From Clostridia bacterium (GTDB lineage: Bacteria > Bacillota > Clostridia > SK-Y3 > JACMMQ01): a stretch of DNA of 5,001 nt. The stretch is from contig JACMMQ010000014.1 in NCBI GenBank assembly GCA_014378955.1, positions 1-5,001 on the forward strand, read 5' to 3'. Below, piece by piece: positions 1 through 5,001 of this stretch. Both the position numbers and the translations under genes were made by a program. Each line of letters begins with the position of its first letter. The first letter of the stretch is position 1. The notes below the pieces were generated by a model. It made no database searches, was not told the origin of the DNA, and saw only the letters and a list, made by a program, of their open reading frames with translations.

Positions 1-66
1 CATAACCATCTGTCGGTCGGTGTTTCAAAACGCTTACTCGCGTTTTGCCTCCCTCCGCTGGTTATG
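1..66. repeat. Nested palindrome, cruciform-like
   Basis: The ends form a perfect 8-bp inverted repeat, CATAACCA at 1-8 and TGGTTATG at 59-66. Inside it is a second perfect 8-bp hairpin, CAAAACGC at 26-33 and GCGTTTTG at 40-47, with a 6-nt loop. No reading frame with a start and ribosome site covers it. A 13-nt palindrome, TAATCTAAGATTA, follows at 70-82. The element may be a separate intergenic repeat or the end of a transcript from the left, but it lacks a clear poly-U tail. The structure is visible in the sequence; its role is unknown. Confidence 0.5.
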
Positions 67-87
67 TTTTAATCTAAGATTAGTATT

Positions 88-348
88 AAGTGTTTGGATT
101 TCGTTGTCTGCGGACAACGCCAAAGGGTTCCACCCATATATTGCGTAGCAATATTTCATCTATTCGACCAAATGAATGCGCTTTTTGCATTCATAGCCAC
201 GAAGGTGGCGTGGTCATCTTAACCCTGGCAATTTTTTGAAAAAAAATTGAGTAAAACTTTAATTGTCTATCATCTATCATTTCAAAAAAACCCAACTAAA
301 GTTTTTGTCCCCTTTTTTCAAAAAGGTGCGGGCGTGGGCAGCGCCCAC
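88..348 (+). repeat. Modular hairpin-chain intergenic repeat, copy 1
   Basis: This is one of three related copies in the window, all in the same orientation. In order it contains: hairpin B (stem 102-108/113-119, TGCG loop); the GGGTTCCACCC block C at 125-135; hairpin D (ATATTGC 138-144 with GCAATAT 148-154, GTA loop); the three-way-junction module E (166-215); hairpin F (CAATTTTTT 229-237 with AAAAAATTG 241-249); a long-range pair AAAACTTTA 253-261 with TAAAGTTTT 297-305; a CCTTTTT/AAAAAGG pair (311-317/320-326); and terminal hairpin G (GTGGGC 334-339 with GCCCAC 343-348). It lacks the 5' module A seen in copies 2 and 3. Hairpin G lies two bases beyond the stop codon of the minus-strand methyltransferase gene and could help end that transcript, although only five U residues follow it at a distance. 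The 300-bp gene gap here is filled by this element. Confidence 0.8.
166..215 (+). other. Predicted three-way-junction module (E), copy 1
   Basis: An outer stem GACCA (166-170) with TGGTC (211-215) encloses two hairpins: ATGAATGC (172-179) with GCATTCAT (187-194), and GCCAC (196-200) with GTGGC (205-209) closed by a GAAG loop. Only single bases separate the helices, so all three can stack as a compact junction. The same 50 nt recurs at 2484-2533 with one change, which falls in a loop. The fold is drawn by eye from perfect complementarity. Whether it forms in RNA or in DNA, and what it does, are unknown. Confidence 0.55.
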
Positions 349-350
349 TA

Positions 351-1361
351 TCACCCCACCTGGTTAAACTCCGCCATTGCGTTGTAAAAGGCTTCCACGT
401 TTTCTAGCGGTGTGCCCGGAGGGACGTCACAGCCAGAGGATAGTACGAAATTAGGATAGGGTTTCATTTTTTCTAGCAAGGTTAGCACCTTTTCACGCAT
501 CACTTCTGGTGTTGCGGCTTTGAATATGCTTGCAGGGTCGATATTGCCAAAAGCAACCACGTCTTTTGAAACCTGTGGCAAATTGTCTGCCATGTCGATG
601 GCGTTGCCAAAGTGTAGTCCCATCGCACCGGTGGACAGCAAGGTTGGCACTTGGAGCGTGGTGTTGCCACAGTTGTGTAAAATGACCATGAAGTGCTCAT
701 CTTGTACTGCATCGACAATTTGCTTGACATACACGGACGAAAAGTCGTGGCACATTTCGGGCGATAACAGCCCTGCCGCAGGCTCTGCGATGATGATGCC
801 GTTTGCACCTGCTTGCTTGAACGCTTTTGAAAACTCTATTAAAAAGTCGGTGCATTTTTGCAATAGCACGTGAATGACCTCAGGCTCAATCATGATGGAC
901 ATCATAATTTCTGTCATGTCATACAGGCGACCCGCCAAGGAGTACGGCCCGATATGACCGCCAAAAACAGGCTTGTCGGTGATGCTTTGTGCGGATAATT
1001 CAGCCGCTTTTAAATACGCACTGGTTCTGCCGTCCCCCACTTTTGGCACTTTGAGGGCGTTTACACTGTCTTCATCCTCTACGATACGCTTGGTAACGGT
1101 TGGCACTTCATTATCGGAAAACTTGATCGGACAGCCAAAAGCTTCAGCCTCTAACGACAAGTCCATGATGGTCACTGCCGCCGCAGAGGGGAAACGCTCG
1201 GACATCGCCTTGATGCATTCAAATTGCGCTTGACCATCGGTGATGACGTCCATGACATTTTTATTCGCCATTTTCAGTCCAGGATAGGTGAGGACGGGCA
1301 GTGCTTGGATTTTATCGGACGTAATCAGCGCATCTTTCCATTGCTTCATATTTCTTTTCAT
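351..1361 (-). CDS. MtaA/CmuA-type corrinoid methyltransferase (URO-D fold)
   Basis: This 336-residue protein has the usual full length of the uroporphyrinogen-decarboxylase superfamily. It is not haem-pathway HemE: the N-terminal region (LPVLTYPGLKM, 21-31) lacks HemE's arginine-rich substrate motif. It instead carries the zinc signature of MtaA/CmuA methyltransferases, His229-x-Cys231 (in LHNCGN) with a distant Cys311 (in SSGCDVPPGTP). In the family this zinc activates a thiol or other methyl acceptor and exchanges a methyl group with a cobamide cofactor held by a partner corrinoid protein in the cytoplasm. GGHIGPYSLAG (134-144) and AEPAAGLLSPE (192-202) are further family-like segments. 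The start is ATG at 1361, preceded by AGAGAGG at 1380-1374 with a rather long 12-nt gap; Met5 is an alternative. It lies 91 bp downstream of the DUF1638 gene on the same strand with no terminator seen between, so the two are probably co-transcribed. Substrate and acceptor cannot be read from sequence. Confidence 0.88.
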   Translation of the reverse strand: MKRNMKQWKDALITSDKIQALPVLTYPGLKMANKNVMDVITDGQAQFECIKAMSERFPSAAAVTIMDLSLEAEAFGCPIKFSDNEVPTVTKRIVEDEDSVNALKVPKVGDGRTSAYLKAAELSAQSITDKPVFGGHIGPYSLAGRLYDMTEIMMSIMIEPEVIHVLLQKCTDFLIEFSKAFKQAGANGIIIAEPAAGLLSPEMCHDFSSVYVKQIVDAVQDEHFMVILHNCGNTTLQVPTLLSTGAMGLHFGNAIDMADNLPQVSKDVVAFGNIDPASIFKAATPEVMREKVLTLLEKMKPYPNFVLSSGCDVPPGTPLENVEAFYNAMAEFNQVG

Positions 1362-1452
1362 CGTATATATCGACCTCTCTTTGATTAGTTTTATGGTATT
1401 ATCCTAACCCATTTCAAGCAAAGAATATAGAACGATTTTTGGTTTTTTTGTA

Positions 1453-2190
1453 TTATTCCGCTATCTTTACGACACTTTCATCATACGAAGGGGCAATGGT
1501 TTTTTGCGGTGAAATGACTAAAAAGTCGTGCGATGACCATTTACCATCCAATAAATTTTTTAGTAATGCATCACTGCCCTGTAATTCTTCATATTGCCAG
1601 CCGAGATAGTCCGCACATGCCTTTGTATAGTCTTTTGCGTGCTGGGTATCAAAGGATTGCCAATCCACAAAGGCACAGGTGTTATATTTGACCAGCCAGT
1701 CTTGCTCCATTTCCATCAAATATTGTGCATTGTCCTCGCCGTATTTTTCTAAATAGTGCTTGTACGTGTGGTCATATCGCTCCTTGGACGGCATGGGCGT
1801 GCTTTCTATCCAGCTTCGGCTGTACCAATAGATACCCCCTTGGTGGGTGTCGAAATAGCACTTATATTTTTCTCTTGACCCTAGAAATAGCGAAATGCAG
1901 TCGTGTGCCTTTGGGATGACAATCGGATATTTTTGGCTAACCAAGCCAACCACGGCGTTTGAGCACAGCCCATAGCCCAATAAAATCGCATTAAAATCAA
2001 ACGAGCCTGTATAGGGGTCTTGTGCGTTGTCTAATTTATCAATTTCCGCTTGCAGCTGTGCCTGCAATAGCTCGGGCGTGTTGTGGAAATCCTGCTTTAA
2101 ATACGTCACATCGATGATATTTTCGCAATGTGCCGCAAGCGCGGAAAGCTCTCGAAATAATATTTTACATGCCAATATTTTTAATCGCAT
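1453..2190 (-). CDS. DUF1638 domain protein
   Basis: This 245-residue soluble protein has no signal peptide or membrane segment. I recognise it as DUF1638 from the pair LGYGLCSNAVVGL (71-83) and PKAHDCISLFLGS (93-105), the hallmark segments of that family. Conserved-looking Cys8, Cys76, His96 and Cys98 could bind a metal or cofactor, but that is inference. The C-terminal half is rich in aromatic and acidic residues (WYSRSW at 122-127, YLGWQYEEL at 195-203). The ATG at 2190 is well supported by AGGAG at 2204-2200, nine bases upstream. It is the first gene of a likely two-gene operon with the methyltransferase downstream and is divergent from the RACo-type gene. DUF1638 proteins often occur beside MtaA-like methyltransferases and corrinoid proteins in anaerobes, which suggests a role in corrinoid methyl transfer. 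The biochemical function is not established. Confidence 0.85.
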   Translation of the reverse strand: MRLKILACKILFRELSALAAHCENIIDVTYLKQDFHNTPELLQAQLQAEIDKLDNAQDPYTGSFDFNAILLGYGLCSNAVVGLVSQKYPIVIPKAHDCISLFLGSREKYKCYFDTHQGGIYWYSRSWIESTPMPSKERYDHTYKHYLEKYGEDNAQYLMEMEQDWLVKYNTCAFVDWQSFDTQHAKDYTKACADYLGWQYEELQGSDALLKNLLDGKWSSHDFLVISPQKTIAPSYDESVVKIAE

Positions 2191-2247
2191 CGGTCACCAC
2201 TCCTCTTTGGTAGTATAATTCTCAATCGCTTGGCTGCTTTCCTGCTT

Positions 2248-2276
2248 ATTTTGCGACAACAACGGAAATTTACCAA
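2248..2276 (-). promoter_or_regulatory. Candidate promoter for the DUF1638 operon
   Basis: On the minus strand, TTGGTA (2276-2271) and CAAAAT (2253-2248) are separated by 17 bp, each matching four of six bases of the sigma-A consensus. Transcription would start near 2241, giving a leader of about 50 nt. A better-looking TATACT at 2217-2212 is closer, but it has no -35 partner and would place the start at the ribosome binding site. Confidence 0.3.
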
Positions 2277-2293
2277 AATTCATACGTTTTTAC

Positions 2294-2322
2294 TTGTGGG
2301 GTTTTGTGAAAACCGCTACAAT
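2294..2322 (+). promoter_or_regulatory. Candidate promoter for the RACo-type gene
   Basis: TTGTGG (2294-2299) and TACAAT (2317-2322) are separated by exactly 17 bp, a good sigma-A arrangement. It faces the plus-strand ATPase gene 283 bp downstream, so the leader RNA would run through repeat copy 2. Its -35 box lies 17 bp from that of the candidate DUF1638 promoter, making a compact divergent pair. Confidence 0.5.
2300..2314. promoter_or_regulatory. Candidate operator palindrome
   Basis: GGTTTT-GTG-AAAACC is a perfect 6-bp inverted repeat with a 3-bp centre. It lies entirely within the 17-bp spacer between the -35 and -10 boxes of the plus-strand promoter. That is a classical repressor position, and it sits next to the divergent promoter. 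No regulator gene is in the window, so the binding protein is unknown. Confidence 0.35.
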
Positions 2323-2351
2323 AAAGGTAGTATGAGGGTTGATGAAAGACC

Positions 2352-2577
2352 TTACTTTCTTTTTCTATCGTAAAAAGAAAGTAACAAAGAAAAATACTCT
2401 TTGAGTGTTTGGATTTCATCGTCTGCGGACGACGACAAAAGGGCGCTGCCCAAAATATTGCGTAGCAATATTTTCTTCTACCCGACCAAATGAATGCGTT
2501 TTTTGCATTCATAGCCACGAAGGTGGCGTGGTCATTTTGAAACCCGCAATTTTTTGAAAAAAATTGAGTAAAACTTT
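2352..2577 (+). repeat. Modular hairpin-chain intergenic repeat, copy 2
   Basis: This copy begins with module A, a perfect 13-bp inverted repeat TTACTTTCTTTTT (2352-2364) and its complement (2372-2384) around a 7-nt loop. A short palindrome ACTCTTTGAGT (2396-2406) follows, then hairpin B (2417-2423/2428-2434), block C as GGGCGCTGCCC (2441-2451), hairpin D with a 10-bp stem (2452-2461/2465-2474), module E (2484-2533) and hairpin F (2547-2555/2558-2566). It stops after the AAAACTTTA sequence and lacks the long-range partner and the G hairpin of copies 1 and 3. It ends about 15 bp before the ribosome binding site of the ATPase gene. Minus-strand reading frames across it lack a credible start and are not called. 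Confidence 0.8.
2484..2533 (+). other. Predicted three-way-junction module (E), copy 2
   Basis: The fold is the same as at 166-215: outer stem GACCA (2484-2488) with TGGTC (2529-2533), hairpin ATGAATGC (2490-2497) with GCATTCAT (2505-2512), and hairpin GCCAC (2514-2518) with GTGGC (2523-2527). The only difference from copy 1 is C to T at 2499 in the first hairpin loop, so every paired base is kept. Here it would be part of the leader RNA of the RACo-type gene if the upstream promoter is used. Confidence 0.55.
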
Positions 2578-2591
2578 AGTGTGATTTAATT

Positions 2592-2597
2592 AGGGGG
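2592..2597 (+). promoter_or_regulatory. Ribosome binding site fixing a GTG start
   Basis: AGGGGG sits seven bases before the GTG at 2605. The ATG overlapping it at 2603 reads into a stop after four codons, so the GTG is the start that opens the long frame and gives the family's usual N-terminus. Confidence 0.75.
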
Positions 2598-2604
2598 TAA
2601 GGAT

Positions 2605-4395
2605 GTGTCTATTCTAGTAACGATTGAACATGAACAAAATACGCAAACCATTTTGGCATCACAGGGCGAAACCCTGTTGACGCTTTTACAAAATAACGGC
2701 TTTCACCTGTCTGCGGATTGTGGTGGACAGTGCTTTTGTGGCAAATGCAAGGTAAGGGTCACGGGCGGTGGCGAACTGCTCACGGGGGAGGATGCCTTTT
2801 TGAATGAGGCAGAAATTGCAAATGGCGTGCGTTTGGCTTGTGCGGTTTCCATTCAAAATGACTTGACCGTTAGCTTGCCAGCACGCAAGCAGGCGAAAAT
2901 TCTCACCAATGGGCTGAGACGGCAATTTGAACTGGATGCCATTATCCGAAAAGTTGTGGTACATTTGCCAAAGCCATCGCTAAATGACCAGCGTGATGAT
3001 GCAACTCGGCTATTAGAAGCAATCGGAAAGCCAACGCTTGCGATGCCGTTACAGCTCTTGTACCGCTTGCCAAGCACGTTGCGTGAGCAGGATTTTGTGG
3101 TGACGGTGACGGTTGACACACAAACGGTGATTGCGGTGGAAGCTGGCGACACGAGCGACGTGGGCTATGGTGTTGCGGTGGACATCGGCACGACCACGGT
3201 GGTGTGCTATTTGATGGATTTGAAGAGCGGTGAATTTGTGGACACTGCCTCGCAAGTGAACGCACAAGCGGTTTTCGGGGCGGATGTGATTTCACGCATT
3301 CGACACACGATGGAGCAAGATGATGGACTGGAAACATTGAAAAGCCGTATCACCTCACAGATATTTGAGTTGACACAAGCGATGCTTGTTAAAAATAATA
3401 TAAATCCGCAACACCTTTACGGGATGCTATTTGCAGGCAATTCTACTATGCTCCATTTGCTGTGTGGCTTTGAGGTCAAGCACATTGCCGCCGCACCGTT
3501 TATTGCAACGCAAATGCAAGCGGTGACGGTGCTTGCACAGGAGATAGGCATTAAGTTCAATGCACACATGCGTGCGTACATACTGCCACATATGAGTAGC
3601 TATGTCGGGGCGGATATTACCGCCGCCATTTTAGCCTCTGGCTTGTATGAGCAGGACGATTTGAGCTTGCTCATTGACATTGGCACGAACGGTGAGATGG
3701 TGCTTGGCAATAAGGATAAGCTACTTTGCTGTTCAACTGCTGCAGGGCCTGCCTTTGAAGGGGCAAACATTGCGTGCGGTATGGGTGGTGTGGCTGGTGC
3801 GATTAACTCCGTTCGCTATGTGGACGGTCAAATAGCAGTTACCACCATTGATGCGAAACCACCCATCGGCATTTGCGGTTCGGGCATCATTGATGCTGTG
3901 GCGGCGATGCTTCAAATGGGCGTTGTGGATGAAACGGGACGACTTTTGGATGTGGACGAGGTGGATGAAAGCCTTGCAACATATTTATATGAAACAGATG
4001 AGGGCAATGCCTTTCAATTAACCGAAAATGTCAGCATCACCGCAAAGGACATCCGAGAGGTACAGCTAGCCAAGGCGGCGATTGCGGCTGGTATTGAGGT
4101 GCTTATGGAGCAAATGGGCGTAGCAGTTAAGGACATTGACCACGTGTATTTGGCAGGGGGCTTTGGGAGCTTTTTAAACCAAGAAAGTGCGGCGGCAATT
4201 GGGCTGTTGCCACAGGAATTGATTGAGAAGACGCTGGTGATTGGCAATGGTGCAGGGATGGGCGCTGTGATGGCGATGTTGTCAAAAACACATCAAGAAA
4301 TGGCAACGGCGATTTGCAGGAATGCAAAATGCATTGAGCTGTCGGGTATGCCGTCCTTTCAGGATTATTATATTGACAAAATGATGTTTGAATAA
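2605..4395 (+). CDS. RACo-type corrinoid-activating [2Fe-2S]/ASKHA ATPase
   Basis: This 596-residue cytoplasmic protein matches the RACo family (reductive activator of corrinoid proteins; ASKHA/DUF4445) in order and size. Residues 1-95 form a [2Fe-2S] ferredoxin domain with Cys39, Cys45, Cys48 and Cys79 as likely cluster ligands; an additional Cys43 is unusual. A linker region leads into the ATPase half. There, VDIGTTTVV (192-200) and IDIGTNGEM (357-365) are the two phosphate-binding loops, with AGNSTM (277-282), AGPAFEG (380-386), ICGSGIID (423-430) and LAGGFGSF (516-523) completing the ASKHA signature. In characterised members, ATP binding drives electron transfer from the cluster to Co(II) corrinoid, restoring the Co(I) state needed for methyl transfer. 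It starts at GTG and is divergent from the DUF1638-methyltransferase operon, which supports a corrinoid role. A terminator lies about 180 bp after the stop. The partner corrinoid protein is not in view. Confidence 0.92.
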   Translation: MSILVTIEHEQNTQTILASQGETLLTLLQNNGFHLSADCGGQCFCGKCKVRVTGGGELLTGEDAFLNEAEIANGVRLACAVSIQNDLTVSLPARKQAKILTNGLRRQFELDAIIRKVVVHLPKPSLNDQRDDATRLLEAIGKPTLAMPLQLLYRLPSTLREQDFVVTVTVDTQTVIAVEAGDTSDVGYGVAVDIGTTTVVCYLMDLKSGEFVDTASQVNAQAVFGADVISRIRHTMEQDDGLETLKSRITSQIFELTQAMLVKNNINPQHLYGMLFAGNSTMLHLLCGFEVKHIAAAPFIATQMQAVTVLAQEIGIKFNAHMRAYILPHMSSYVGADITAAILASGLYEQDDLSLLIDIGTNGEMVLGNKDKLLCCSTAAGPAFEGANIACGMGGVAGAINSVRYVDGQIAVTTIDAKPPIGICGSGIIDAVAAMLQMGVVDETGRLLDVDEVDESLATYLYETDEGNAFQLTENVSITAKDIREVQLAKAAIAAGIEVLMEQMGVAVKDIDHVYLAGGFGSFLNQESAAAIGLLPQELIEKTLVIGNGAGMGAVMAMLSKTHQEMATAICRNAKCIELSGMPSFQDYYIDKMMFE

Positions 4396-4438
4396 TAACA
4401 GTTAAGAATCAGCAAATAAACGCAAAACGCTCTTTTTT

Positions 4439-4528
4439 TGTCATTCCGAACTTAGTGAGGAATCTCATAACTGCTGGCACAATTACTTTTGTGCTTGAGA
4501 TTCCTCGTTGTATGCCCTCGGAATGACA
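4439..4528. repeat. Long stem-loop intergenic repeat
   Basis: Three nested stems are visible: TGTCATTCCGA (4439-4449) with TCGGAATGACA (4518-4528), GAGGAATCTCA (4457-4467) with TGAGATTCCTC (4496-4506), and GCACAA (4477-4482) with TTGTGC (4489-4494). Internal loops separate them. The GTCATTCCGA...GAGGAATCTC wording resembles dispersed intergenic palindromes I know from many bacterial genomes. It lies in the 3' untranslated region of the ATPase transcript, 43 bp past the stop, and may stabilise the RNA end; that role is inference. Confidence 0.7.
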
Positions 4529-4573
4529 GGAGGATTTTAATTTGTATTTCAAGATTGCTTATCAATAAATAAT

Positions 4574-4613
4574 AAAAAAGTTTACTCGGTTTTTAATTGA
4601 GTAAACTTTTTTT
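4574..4613 (+). terminator. Rho-independent terminator
   Basis: A perfect 14-bp stem, AAAAAAGTTTACTC (4574-4587) with GAGTAAACTTTTTT (4599-4612), has an 11-nt loop and runs into seven T residues at 4607-4613. It ends the ATPase transcript. The A-rich left arm means it could also act on the opposite strand. Its right arm resembles the ATTGAGTAAAACTTT sequence of repeat module F. Confidence 0.85.
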
Positions 4614-4635
4614 GTTGTTAATTCACCTTAACACC

Positions 4636-4864
4636 TTACTTTCTTTTTCTATCGTAAAAAGAAAGTAACAATGAAAAATACTCTTTGAGTGTTAAGATTT
4701 CGCCGTCTGCGGACGACGACAAGGGTTCCACCCCTTGACCCCGCAATTTTTTGGAAAAAATTGATTAAAACTTTGATATATAAACCCCCATTAAAGTTTT
4801 TTGCCACCCTTTTTTTCAAAAAGGTTTGCAGGCATAGCCTGCATGGGTGTGGGCAGCGCCCACC
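4636..4864 (+). repeat. Modular hairpin-chain intergenic repeat, copy 3
   Basis: This copy has module A (TTACTTTCTTTTT 4636-4648 with its complement 4656-4668), the palindrome ACTCTTTGAGT (4680-4690), hairpin B (4701-4707/4712-4718), block C (AAGGG 4721-4725 with CCCTT 4732-4736), hairpin F (4744-4752/4755-4763), the long-range pair AAAACTTT 4767-4774 with AAAGTTTT 4793-4800, and terminal hairpin G (GTGGGC 4849-4854 with GCCCAC 4858-4863). Modules D and E are cleanly absent. It has an additional hairpin, TGCAGGC 4827-4833 with GCCTGCA 4837-4843, not seen in the others. It lies between a terminator and the ychF promoter, so it is outside the ychF transcript. Small reading frames over it are not credible genes. 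Confidence 0.8.
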
Positions 4865-4875
4865 GTATATTTCAT

Positions 4876-4904
4876 TTGCACATTTCAAGCTTTTTGTGTA
4901 TAAT
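4876..4904 (+). promoter_or_regulatory. Promoter of ychF
   Basis: A perfect TATAAT (4899-4904) lies 17 bp after TTGCAC (4876-4881), which keeps the TTG of the -35 consensus. Transcription would start near 4911, giving a leader of roughly 28 nt to the ychF start codon. Confidence 0.7.
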
Positions 4905-4939
4905 ATCGGGTGAGTACAAATGCGAGAGGAAAATGAAAA

Positions 4940-5001
4940 ATGAAATTAGGAATTGTTGGTTTACCAATTGTAGGGAAGAGTACGCTTTTTAATGCAATCA
5001 C
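4940..5001 (+). CDS. ychF: YchF, Obg-like P-loop ATPase (5' end only)
   Basis: Only the first 20 codons and part of the next are present, the rest lying beyond the window. They read MKLGIVGLPIVGKSTLFNAI, the unmistakable N-terminus of YchF (OLA1 family), with the first beta strand and the Walker A loop GLPxVGKST at residues 7-15. YchF is a universal cytosolic, ribosome-associated ATPase of the TRAFAC class that favours ATP over GTP and is linked to stress response. GAGAGGA (4924-4930) lies nine bases before this ATG. The in-frame-looking ATG at 4933 is in another frame and stops after 19 codons. Residue 10 is Ile where most YchF proteins have Asn. The gene has its own promoter and is functionally unrelated to the neighbouring corrinoid genes. 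Confidence 0.9.
   Translation, partial: MKLGIVGLPIVGKSTLFNAI

Noticed and set aside
166..215. Cobalamin riboswitch suggested by the AGCCACGAAGGTGG sequence near corrinoid genes
   Set aside because: No B12 box or the rest of the conserved cobalamin core is present. The same module occurs downstream of a minus-strand gene in copy 1, and the element also occurs, without this module, next to ychF.
88..348. CRISPR array or insertion sequence
   Set aside because: There are no regularly spaced identical repeats with unique spacers, no transposase frame and no terminal inverted repeats shared by the copies.
351..1361. HemE, uroporphyrinogen III decarboxylase of haem synthesis
   Set aside because: The HemE N-terminal arginine motif is absent and the HxC...C zinc site of methyltransferases is present.
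2212..2217. TATACT as the -10 box of the DUF1638 promoter
   Set aside because: There is no -35 partner at 16-18 bp, and the implied start would fall on the ribosome binding site.
2270..2518. 82-residue minus-strand reading frame
   Set aside because: It lies over the promoter and repeat copy 2, has a low-complexity product and no ribosome binding site; repeat content explains it.
4649..4913. Small overlapping reading frames on both strands before ychF
   Set aside because: They follow the repeat hairpins of copy 3, have no credible ribosome sites and no recognisable products.

Overview
The window looks like chromosomal DNA of an anaerobic, low- to mid-GC Gram-positive bacterium, probably of the class Clostridia. 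This is inferred from the AGGAG-type ribosome binding sites, a GTG start, AT-rich spacers, a poly-U terminator and the gene content (a corrinoid-activating ATPase, a MtaA-type methyltransferase and a DUF1638 protein). No ribosomal or other taxonomic marker confirms it.

Layout. Positions 1-350 are gene-free and hold a cruciform-like palindrome (1-66) and the first copy of a modular intergenic repeat (88-348). Two minus-strand genes follow: a DUF1638 protein (2190-1453) and, downstream of it, a uroporphyrinogen-decarboxylase-fold methyltransferase of the MtaA/CmuA type (1361-351). A 414-bp divergent intergenic region (2191-2604) carries candidate back-to-back promoters, a palindrome inside one of them, and repeat copy 2. 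The plus-strand gene at 2605-4395 encodes a [2Fe-2S]/ASKHA ATPase of the RACo family (reductive activator of corrinoid proteins). The 544-bp spacer 4396-4939 holds a long stem-loop repeat, a strong intrinsic terminator, repeat copy 3 and a promoter. That promoter reads into the start of ychF, which is cut by the window end.

How the genes fit together. MtaA-type enzymes move methyl groups to or from a corrinoid cofactor. RACo-type proteins use ATP and a [2Fe-2S] cluster to reduce corrinoid that has been accidentally oxidised to Co(II) back to active Co(I). DUF1638 proteins commonly sit beside such methyltransferases, but their job is not established. The three genes therefore look like accessory parts of a corrinoid methyl-transfer pathway. 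The corrinoid protein and the substrate-specific methyltransferase are not in the window. ychF is an unrelated housekeeping gene with its own promoter.

The least explained content lies between the genes. Three same-orientation copies of a mosaic element are built from a chain of small hairpins, with modules gained or lost between copies. One 50-nt module can fold as a three-way junction and differs at one base, in a loop, between its two copies. This is the best candidate in the window for something undescribed.
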